From the NCBI GenBank assembly GCA_025677835.1, contig JAIXMR010000043.1, forward strand, positions 119,323 to 183,322: a DNA stretch of 64,000 nucleotides, written 5' to 3'. The notes beneath the pieces are model-generated. The model was not told the DNA's origin, did not search any database, and saw nothing but the letters and a program-made list of their open reading frames with translations. The stretch's first letter is position 1. Every line of letters begins with the position of its first letter. A program made the translations under genes and the position numbers. This stretch comes from Sporodiniella umbellata. Lineage: Eukaryota > Mucoromycota > Mucoromycetes > Mucorales > Rhizopodaceae. This document shows, piece by piece, positions 46,175 to 55,758 of this stretch.

Positions 46175-47720
46175 TTACGCAGGATGATGTATGGATTGTC
46201 GATATAAATGATGCGGCTCTTCCTTTTTGATCCGCGAATTCTCCATAACCATATTATAGAAATGTTTTTGTTCCTGCTCTTCCTCTTTAGACGGTAGCAC
46301 TTCAATCGATCTACAATAAACTGTGGACGCTTCAGTATCAAGACCGTGCGTAAATTCAGACATGTCGACCGGCTTTGGATTTATAGATCTTTCAGTATAG
46401 CTCAATGGGTTCAAAAGTTTAGGGCTAACAAACACATATTAGTACTTTTTGTCAACAACAGCTCGTTCAATTTACTTGAAAATCAGAGCAGCTAAAACCA
46501 ACGTTACATTAATAGTAGCTACCATATTCCAAAATGTACAAAGGGCAATATTAAATGTCTTGTTGACCATCATCTCATCGCGACCCAAGCAGTATACAGA
46601 TTTGAGAATAGCATATAGGACATAGTTGAGAGTAAGAACAAATGAGACGGCTTTCATCTAATAAAAATGAGAGTTAAAAAGTTATAGAAGTTGCATAGCT
46701 TCTATATAATACCCTAATCATTGAGCTTTTGATGCTTTCGGTAGATGCGTCAGCAGGACCCCGTCGATTTGTTAGGTATATTTTAAAGATGGAAAGAATG
46801 GTAGTGCCAAAATAAACTGTCATTGATCCCAAAATAATACAATCGAGAATCCACATAGAGTAAATAAGAGTGGTAAAAATACGTGCTTTTGCAAAATCTT
46901 GTTGAAGCCCAAAGATACCAGCAAGTATAGCGCAAGTATTATTAAAGATAAAAGGAACTGTTGTTAAAACAAAAAATCCCATATCAACTTTGGCTCGAGA
47001 GAAAAACATATTACTATTGATTATTTCGCTTTTCTATATAAATAATTAAGTTAATATATATATATATGTATACGTATATATATTTGAAAAAAAGTTATAC
47101 ATGAGATGCTGTATAGGCGAGACCAAAGACATAGCAGGTAGTTGAACACAGTCCGCACTCCCAAGTCAACTCGAATAAAACTATAGAGTGGAGCGGAAAA
47201 AAGTTGTTAAAAAGATATCTTTGAAAAATCAAAATATTACCTGATTGAAGTATAGGGTGTATATCAACCTCAAACAGTAATATGGCAAAATCAATTACAC
47301 GACCTTAAATTTACTGTAAGTCTCATTGCCTCTCTTCAATGGAAATGTGACAAAAAACGTGTAAAGTACTTACATGATACAAAAAACAAAATCCAAAACA
47401 CCATGGCTTCTATAGGTTTGGGTCGAATAAAGCAAGTTTGTGGAACACGTTCAAAAACCACCATTTTCTTCACTATAAGTCTTTCATATAAAATCCAAAG
47501 GGCTATCCAAGAAGTTTAGTATGTTTTACTCTATCCCAACGTTTGATTTTTTACTTGGAAATATTAAAATTATATTCCATGTTAAACATAGCATGAATAC
47601 TTTAGAAACAAAACCTCTTTCAACGCAGTCCGTTAAAACAATTCTCCAGTCACAATGACAGTCAGTATTGTTCTCACCATAACAAACACGCCAAAAAGAG
47701 CTTGAGTGATAATAACTCAT
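46175..47720 (-). CDS. Seven-transmembrane receptor-like protein, tandem copy C
   Basis: Exons are 47720-47555, 47472-47374, 47303-47241, 47180-47101, 47033-46713, 46657-46476 and 46424-46175, giving 386 residues. The ATG at 47720 gives SSFWRVCYGENNTDCHCDWR, aligning with copy A; the longer open frame upstream is AT-rich and not conserved. The seven spans, the basic 5-6 loop (FKIYLTNRRGPADASTES), GRDEMMVNKTFNIALC and NPKLLNPLS are conserved with copy A. The tail is acidic then His-rich (KEEEQEQKHF; HHLYRQSIHH) and unlike those of A and B. Copies A and C are closer to each other than to B. A (TA)n tract lies in the intron at 47034-47100. Confidence 0.8.
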
Positions 47721-49831
47721 AGTTTTTAGATTGAATTGGATGGAACAAAAAGAATAATTTATAGACTCTGTAATATATTTTATACTTTGTCTCTCCTGAA
47801 CGAGCGACAAGCCCCCTTACATATATAGACTATACTTGTTTGGATGATCATACCCACTGAAAAGTTCAAGGCCACTGAAGCAGACAATAAAGATCTGGCA
47901 TTTCTTTATCAAGTCATAGCAGGAAACCGCGTATCAAAAAAAAAAAAAGAGTAGTACTTCTAAATTAAAATCTCTTACAAGTTCACTACAAGTCAGAAAA
48001 AAATTTGAAAAATGAAGTAAAATTAAATGACTAGCGCTATCAATTTTAAATGATTTTTGCTTGCGTAAAGGGAGCATTTTTCTTTTCAAAACAATGAAGG
48101 TGGTACAAAACCATTTGTTGAAATAGGAGTAAATGCGTTTAACCCACTTGAAAAAAAGGAGTTTTTAACTAAAGATTTTTTTTTAGTACATGCTGTTGTG
48201 CTTCTAAATGATATTTGGTATCTGAATTGCTTTATGTTATTCAAACCACTTTTTGCAACATACATAGAAGAGTTTAATGTAAACTCAAATTTTCGTCTAG
48301 CAGTTTTTGTAAAGCTAATGCTTTCTTGGAGAAAAAGCAACAAAGTAAACAGTTTATCAAATACGGGAAAATATGTTCCAATCTTATTTTGTGAATTTTT
48401 GAGCTGTATTTTATCGTAAAGTACATAAAGAGTTTTGATTTTGACATGTTTTAAGAGAAAGCTACAAAAGTAAAAATATCAACACGTACTAGTACTTTGA
48501 TATACTGTGTTGTAAAACAGCCAATTTTCACCTTGTACTTAAATTTTGAAGGCTAGTCTGTCGTGACATTATTGACTAAAAAAAAGAAAAAGAAAAAAAA
48601 AGTATTGGATAAACGATCCAGATAGACTGCACGTAATTTTTTCGGTAAAATCTATAAAAGGAGTGGACACTCTCATTAAATGTTATGAAACCGTTATATA
48701 CAATTCTGCCTTTTTTTTTCTCTGATTAAAGGTTACATGAAGTTATAGTGTATCCTTTTTTGTTGTTCGATATAAAAACAAAAAAGAAACTGTTTAAAAT
48801 CAACTTTGTAAATGCAAATAAAGTCGATTCAACAATTTAGCTCACAGTTTGTAATTATTGTTTTTTATTGTAAATGAGCTACCAAGCTTCGTACCATTAC
48901 TTTCAGCGTAAATTTTTATTGCTGAAAATAGGTACTAGTAAATATTGCTTTATATAGTTTCCCAAAATTTGTTATTATACATTGTATTGTTTTGCCTTAT
49001 TTTGCTTCTGTGTAAATTTCTTTAGACAAAAATAAGATATGTTTACAGTTTCTATGTGCCTTCTGAAGTAATCGTTACATGCTTTTTTTTTCAAGTTGAT
49101 TCTCATTTATTATATTGTATTTAACTAAAGTCAAAGTGTACCTGTATTAAGAAATGCACTAATATCTGAGGGCCTTTCAGCTTGGAAATAGCAATTACAC
49201 TGATCTTAAAAACCATATTTTTCTTGAAGTGTGGAGCAATATACTTACCAAAAGCAATTGGGCTACTATGAGTAGCATATCAATCCGAATAAACATATCA
49301 GCAAAGCTCTAGTGATTGGTGTTTCAGCTCGGAAAAGCCAAATACAAACGATCCAGCGTGTAGAAAGCGTGAATACAATTGAAAACGAGAAGAGATATAG
49401 TCGGATGTATTAATCAATTAGAGTTGCAAACATATCATGGATAATTCAGGTACACTGAGAGTAAAAACAAGTAAATAAAAACAATTTTTAATTTGTCAAG
49501 TACTGATGCAAAAAGAAGATATAGACGCTTCCATCCTTGGGTGGCTAATTGAAAAAAAACCAAACTTAAAGAAAAAGCATAGTTTAGAGTTTACCATGGT
49601 AGCTCAAAATGACAGAGTTACTTTAGATATCAACATAGTTTTTTGTGAATTTTTTTTTCGCGTCAAGCTCCATTTATTATCCACGAAAACAACTCCACGA
49701 CAGTTACTGTGACCGATAATTCAGTAATAAGGCAGGAATATATACACATTAAGTCTCCGACGTATTTAGCATTTGTGTGTTGGAGCAAAAATGTAAATCA
49801 CCCTTTTCTTTCTTAATTCATCTATACCGTG
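47721..49831. other. 2.1 kb AT-rich gap between 7TM copy C and an F-box gene
   Basis: This gap holds the copy C promoter, an unexplained open frame (48069-48419) and the promoter of the F-box gene. A frame at 49506-49712 has no motif. Confidence 0.5.
48069..48419 (+). other. Protein-like open frame without a start codon, unassigned
   Basis: About 116 codons are open between a TAA and a TAA in one of the most AT-rich parts of the window. The translation is aromatic-rich and plausible as protein (KPFVEIGVNAFNPLEKKEFL; VVLLNDIWYLNCFMLFKPLF). It has no in-frame ATG until residue 57. A run of nine T breaks the composition. It may be a fragment of an old mobile element or an exon of an unseen gene. 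Function unknown. Confidence 0.25.
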
Positions 49832-51216
49832 ATGAGGTTACCCAAAGATATTTTCATAGAAATAGCCAAATATGTCGATGGAGCTACACTATTTGAAATG
49901 ACTCTTGTTTCTCGATATTTATATTTTTCGATGAACGACGAATATATTTGGAAGAGTAAATGTTTTGACGATTATAGAATGATAAACTACAGTTGGAAGA
50001 AAACAAGTTGGAAAAGACTTTATATTGCTCTAAGAAATCCTGAAGTTTATTCATGGCGTTTGATTTCTAATAGCCTGTCATTTTCAGCATCAGACACAGC
50101 TCAGAGGTATCACATACTTTAAAAGAGAGGGCTTTGAAAGGGAAAGTAATGTATTTACTAAAGTATATTTTCCCATCCTTAAAACAAAAAATAATAGAAG
50201 TTTAGCTCCCGAACCTCGCAGAGTCAGTTCGCTTTCTGGAAAAGAAATTGTTGATACTGTAACGACCATGCGATATCATTATACATTAGATAGATATGGA
50301 AGTTTATGGATTCGAGAGAACAGTAAAAAAAAAAAAAGAAACCCCAAAACGTTGCTTTATGTTCTTATTAAATAGTAGAGAGAGACTTTTTGATTAGCAG
50401 TGATACTATAGAAAAACAACACACAGTCAAGTTCCAAAGTATATCTGGGACTTTGGATTACTGTATTGGGTTAGCTAAAGATGGAAGTGTTTGGCAATGG
50501 AGAAACCCTACAAAAATGCAGAGAATAAAAGGTATTCATGCTAAAGTCATACAAGTCACACGGGTTTGCACCATACTGACAGATGAGGGGGAAATTTGGT
50601 TTTCTCCTAATTATGGCAAGTTTGATGAGTCTAAGCCCGAAGCAAAAGCCGTCTTTGGTATTCGTTTAGAGGATACCATCGTTCAGATGGCGGCTTCTGG
50701 TCGTTTTTTGTTGGTTTTGACACAATCAGGCCGAGTTTTGTCGATGGATACCAGTAACCGCAGCGCTTTTATTTCTTCCCCAAATAGATTTATTGTTGAG
50801 CTAAGTCAGTTTAGCGGGCCATCTAATCGATCAATCTCAGGTGGATATAGAAAATTTGCTGTATGCACAGACGCTGGAAAGTTACTACTAGGGAGCACAC
50901 CTATCGGAGCCAATACAAGACCTACATCAGATCCCTATTTAGAAAACAAAGTTGTTTCTAGCGTAGCTTTTGGCATGTAAATGGGCTTGTTAAAAATTGA
51001 TAGGGATACATGTTTTATTTTTAGTGCACTTTTTCTTCTTTCTTATGATTACTTTAATTTTATAGGTTTCACTGTGCGGCAATAACTATTAATGGAGAAC
51101 TGATTGTATGTGGTCGAGTGGTATACGATTATACAGAGTTTTTCAAAGAAAAGTATGTATTATCAGTGAGTGTAGCCGACAATCGTATATCAGTAGTAGC
51201 GATTGGGAGAGAATAA
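49832..51216 (+). CDS. F-box protein with RCC1-like propeller (Saf1-like)
   Basis: F-box proteins recruit substrates to SCF ubiquitin ligases. Exons are 49832-50106, 50198-50322, 50376-50976 and 51066-51216, giving 383 residues. An N-terminal F-box (LPKDIFIEIAKYVDGATLFE...VSRYLYFSMNDEYIWK, residues 3-45) is followed by WKRLYIALRNPEVYSW, where an RCC1-type propeller normally begins. Later blades are divergent (PRRVSSLSGKEIVDTV, YHYTLDRYGSLWIRE, GSVWQWR, YRKFAVCTDAGKLLLG, FHCAAITINGELIVCG). This order matches fungal Saf1-like proteins. The first intron could be placed elsewhere; I chose the acceptor at 50197 because it keeps both the VYSW and PRRVSSL blocks. Confidence 0.7.
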
Positions 51217-52022
51217 ACAAAATAAACCTTGTGCAATATTTCAAAAAGCTTTTAGATATTTTTTCGCTCAGTTAATTAATTTATTGTAATTCATATCATT
51301 TTCATATAAACGAATGTGCTACAAAAGTAACTTTCGACACATAGGTTTTTTAGCAAGGGCTGGTAAAAATGATAGGGACTTCGTATGACTTTTAAATATT
51401 TCCAGAGCATAGCTATTCCTACATGGAGCATACAAAACGTTTAAAAACACGAGTTAAGTTCAATCCCTTTTAGGTTAAACCAAACCAGGGTAGTGCTAAG
51501 AATTGCACCGATATATGCGTACAAAGCTTTTTTAAAGTACATTGCTTCCACTCTTAATGTACCAACTTTTTGACTACATTTTTTGAAACAAATTGGTCTT
51601 TATTTTATATTATTTGACTATCACTCTATAGTAAATTTTTCTGCCAGGATGACAGAGGAAACGCTATTAAAGAATTCGGAAAAAACGCGCCCATTTTTCT
51701 TATTGATCCATCATTTCGTTTGACGAATTTGGCAGCTCTCCAACTATGTGTCTTGACTAAAGAAATTCTATGATTTGAACACAAACTAGTCACTTTATCT
51801 TCAGAAATCAGGTCAAGTGGCTATCAAAATTTGAGAGCGGAAACCGTCTTTTGGTGTTGGAGCGACTCCATCGCCACTTCACTGTACCTGACCCACTAAA
51901 ATCTGTTAGTGGACATTTCGATCTCAGTACTTACCGCAGCATCAAGAATACAGACCGCAGCAAAAAAACACTATATAAACTACAGGCTCGGGTCGAAAAT
52001 CAATGATTCCATCCTACTTAAA
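51217..52022. other. Intergenic region upstream of the BAHD gene
   Basis: An 806-bp gap. The last 200 bp are less AT-rich, and the TATA element at 51972 lies there. No gene is visible. Confidence 0.6.
51972..51979 (+). promoter_or_regulatory. TATA box of the BAHD acyltransferase gene
   Basis: TATATAAA lies 51 bp upstream of the first ATG of the acyltransferase. It supports starting that gene at 52023 rather than in the open sequence further 5'. Confidence 0.55.
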
Positions 52023-53446
52023 ATGCTTTCTAAAACCCACATGATCAAACCATCTACAAAATACAATACAACACACCCTCCAGAAAAAATTTTACTGCAT
52101 GGGTTAGATAATTTGAGCGCGCCTATACAGATACGTCTCAATATGTTCTATCCGCCGCTGACAGTGCCGTTTGATCAAACAATTGAAAATCTTCAATCAT
52201 CCCTAGCTGAAGCTCTTGAATTGTATCTGCCTATTACAGGGACAATGAAAAAAAACGAAAGAGGCGAAGGGTTTATAGCAATCGATCAGGGTAGCAGATT
52301 GGCGACGCCTTTTACGGTGAATATTAAAAACGAGCCCTACAGTGGAGATTTGGAAGACATTTCTCCTCGAGGGTCTGGTGTTTTAGAAACACTGGATAGT
52401 ATATTTGCAGTGAAAGTAACACAGGTATAATTCCTCTATACCGAAAAAAGCAGGCTTATCTAAATTACTTTTAAAAGTTTTCATGCGGAACTATTGCAAT
52501 TGGTACTTCGTTCAACCATCAGGTGGCAGATTTAAATGGGCTTATTGATTTCCTTGAACTATGGGCTCAAATCAGCCGGGGGGAGCCCATTAGTTTTGAA
52601 AGCATTCCTAGTGATTGGACTCGCACTCCTGACCGTTTTTTCGCACATCTTCTGACAGATTCAGAAGTTTCATCGCCACCCTCACCCCCTCCCTTTTCGA
52701 GACTAAGTCAGCCCGAAGGCCCTGCTCCCTTCTTGTTAGTAGAATCCGCTGTAACCAACTGGAGAATTTCAAAAGACAACGCTGCAAAATTAAAATCAGC
52801 CTTCTCACCCACAGAATCTTGGATTTCTTCTGGTGATGCTTTTGTCTCTCTTCTATGTGGTGCAATCACAAGAGCTAGACAAGCCGCTAATATTCCAAGA
52901 CTAGATAAAAGATCTACTCTCGAGTCAAACATGGAGAGCATTGCTATGGCCGCTAATGGCCGCGAAAGAGCCCCTTCAAAGAATATGACTAATGGCCAGT
53001 ATTTTGGAAACTTTAATACTCTTTGGAGTACTTCTGTTTCACGAAATGATCTATTGTCCATTGAAAATACATCTGGGTCACTTATAGCCTCTAATATTCG
53101 CCAAAATCTTAATACACACCTTTCGCCTAAAAGTATTGCTCAGAAAATTGCTTTCTTCGACAAAGCCCAACAAGATAGTGCACTCAATAATGTCTTTTGG
53201 GCAGCCGATATGATCATCACTAATTGGTGTTCGTTCGACCTACAAGGGCCCAAACTGGACTTCGGATGGGGGAAACCTTTTCACTCTACTAGCGGTGCTG
53301 GCGGCTTTCTCCCACCTGGCTACTGTCTTTTAACTCAGAACAAAGATACCGGCGACTTTAATGCTTTATTGACAATTGAAAAGGATGCCTTTAGTAGCCT
53401 GAAAAAGGATATAAAGCTAAACGAGTTTGCACAGTTGGTTCAATAA
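52023..53446 (+). CDS. BAHD-family acyltransferase
   Basis: BAHD enzymes (transferase family PF02458) move acyl groups from acyl-CoA to alcohols or amines in secondary metabolism and modification of small molecules. Exons are 52023-52424 and 52478-53446, giving 456 residues, the usual family size. The catalytic HxxxD motif is HQVAD, just after the intron (about residues 147-151). The structural DFGWG motif is present near the C-terminus (residues about 400-404) followed by GKPFH. N-terminal sequence such as PLTVPFDQTIENLQSSLAEALELYLPITG is also typical. The substrate cannot be predicted. No other biosynthetic gene neighbours it, so it does not look like part of a cluster. Confidence 0.88.
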
Positions 53447-55758
53447 AAGCGTCTTTCCAAAGTCTGCTGGAAGACTTGTTGAAAGCGTTTGTTATTACAT
53501 ATATTTGTTTCTTAGTTTGAGATGACTTGCTGATACAAACGGAAGTTGTATGAAATAATGGTTTTTTGGTGTTGGTGGAGTATTGAAAACTATAATCAAT
53601 TATATTATTGACCAGTTTTTGATATTTCATTGAGAAGGTAGTAGCCATTTCTTAAAACTTGTCTTTATCTCGACAATTGATCATCTGATATTTAAAGCGA
53701 CAAAAAATGCACAACTCGCACCTTATTGTAGGTTTGCAAGGATTTAAATGCGGTCAGAAATCAGCCTAGAAAAAGACAAATTTAATGAGACTGAATAAAA
53801 GTGGTTGGTTTTTATTTGGGTATCAATATCAATCCTATTTATACTGTTTGAGAAAAAGATCTGGTCCTTTACCTTAGTTATTCTTTATAGCTAGAAATGG
53901 TTTATCCCTGTTAGTCTGATTATGATGTCTTCTCTTTATTAGTTGGCGGCACTTTCGGTGAGCTGTCTAGATCTCAAAGTACAAAGAGAAACACTTAATT
54001 AGGTATGTGCCACCTCTGTATTATAAATCTCATATAGACATATTTTAATACGACTAAGTAGGGCAAGTAATACATGTAGTTACGACCGATTAGAGAGTAC
54101 AAAATTACTTCCATACTTGATGTGCACTTCAAGATGTCAGTTTTGTTTATATGTAACTCGTTATTTCTTTGTTTAAATTATTCAAAGTATATTTAAAGGT
54201 GAGTCGGAACACAACATACTGGGAGTTTTTTTTTTACTATACAATGAATGTACTAATCACATCATTGCTGTAACTTGCCAATTCGTTAAACTCAAGCTTC
54301 AAATCGCGGCTACAAAATTCATTTTTGGCGTTACTGCTCGTTCGGGAAGTCAGAATTACTGACATAGTCTATGTTCTGCAGGCACAATAAACATGTTCAT
54401 AAAATAGCCAGGCAATGTAACAAGAAAGACCGTCAAAGCGACTAGGCGTAAGACACTAGGAAATAAAGTGTGGGTGCCCAGTGAAACTACTGGCTGTTAT
54501 CATACGCACTTCATTGTTGATACATTGAATATTATGAGTATGTTTTCAGATATTCAAGGACATTATATTGTTATAGAAAATGGTTTTATTTACGTTCTTG
54601 CTGTAATTGATTCTTTAATTAAAAACTGCAGTGTGGTGATCCGCATATCTTATTTAGACATTTTCGTATAGATACGTCTATAGACACGTAAAAGATGAAA
54701 TATAGAATCTACTAGAAAGTAGATAACGCGTATAAACACCAATAATATATACAGTAAGAGCTATACAAGAGAACAATGTAATAGAAAGATAATACGTAGC
54801 TGCTAAAAGAACCTATAAGCAAAGACAAACTAAATTAGTGTGAGTTTAAGAGTACAAATGAAGGACTCTGATATTAAGACAGAAAGAGTAGTCTAAATAC
54901 AATAAGATCAGACTAAAAAGTGGCACGAACTAATTTAGAAAAGATGCCATAGATGACACAATTAGTGTATATCAGGAAGATTCTCTCTAGTATCCATATA
55001 TAGAAAAGATCTATCAGTAAAAGAAGCCTAATACATAATAGCTATAGCAGACTGTAAAGGTATATAAAGAACAGTTTGTTTCATACTTAAACCAGGACAA
55101 CGGTATATACAGTCTTAAAGTATTTACGAACTCTTTTTCAATTTTGATTTTGGTTTACTTTCTTGTTTTATTTCTCGAAATACAACACGCAGTTGTGTTT
55201 CAGCTTGCTTTCCCCCTTGCTCTCCTGAGCTTAACCCTATTGAGGGTTTTTGAGCTATCACTAGATTAAAGGTCAAACGTTATGCCTTGAAAGATACAGA
55301 GGTTTTGATTTATAGACTAATTGAAGAATTTCTTCAAAAACTTGTTTGACAGGGGTTTGAATAAAAAAATTATTTGAGTCTTACTTGATACCCGGTATGG
55401 AGAAAAAATAATCACAGTTTATGAAGTGAGTATTCAAGACTCACAAAAGTGTCTAACTGAAAATGACTTGTCTACTGTTTGATTTGTAGTACAGCCTTCT
55501 TTTTTTAAGGTGGTTCAAACCCTGCTCCATACTTTTCAAAACGCAACTTGTATATAGACATAAACCAAAATCACATAAGGAAAAAAAAAGCGGGTGAGCA
55601 ATAAACTTCAATCCTTTTATTGTTAAGTGATTACTGTCATTTGTTAGTTAATTTGTGTAGAACCAGATTGGGTTTTAATATATAGCGGCTTTTAAAAGTT
55701 GTGGTAACTTTCATCTTTAAAAAAAAAACTACAGTATCCACTTTTGAACAGTGATAAC
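53447..55758. other. 2.3 kb AT-rich gap with a transposase relic
   Basis: It lies between the acyltransferase and the LRR gene. It contains the DDE relic at 54375-54671, and a purine-biased stretch at about 54680-55090 where the plus strand is rich in A and G. GGTTCAAACCC at 55514 resembles a tRNA B box, but no tRNA fold surrounds it. Confidence 0.5.
54375..54671 (+). pseudogene. Decayed Tc1/mariner-type DDE transposase fragment
   Basis: SAGTINMFIK, a stop, then RRKTLGNKVWVPSETTGCYHTHF and MSMFSDIQGHYIVIENGFIYV follow the order DE[SA]GF.INM, TTxGHY..F and MKGHYIVMDNAPIH of fungal DDE_3 transposases. It continues with IDSLIK...VVIRISYL where the family has a Pro-Tyr-Ser segment. The catalytic Asp positions are replaced (first block lost; IEN instead of MDN), and the frame ends early. 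It is on the opposite strand to the relic at 36.5 kb and differs in sequence, so these are independent decayed copies. Identification is by motif order only. Confidence 0.6.

Noticed and set aside
50016..50089. Alternative first intron of the F-box gene using GTTTAT and the TTTTCAG acceptor
   Set aside because: It keeps frame but removes the VYSW segment that normally opens the RCC1 propeller; the intron 50107-50197 keeps it.
55505..55530. tRNA-like B box (GGTTCAAACCC)
   Set aside because: No A box, anticodon stem or acceptor-stem pairing at the right distance.
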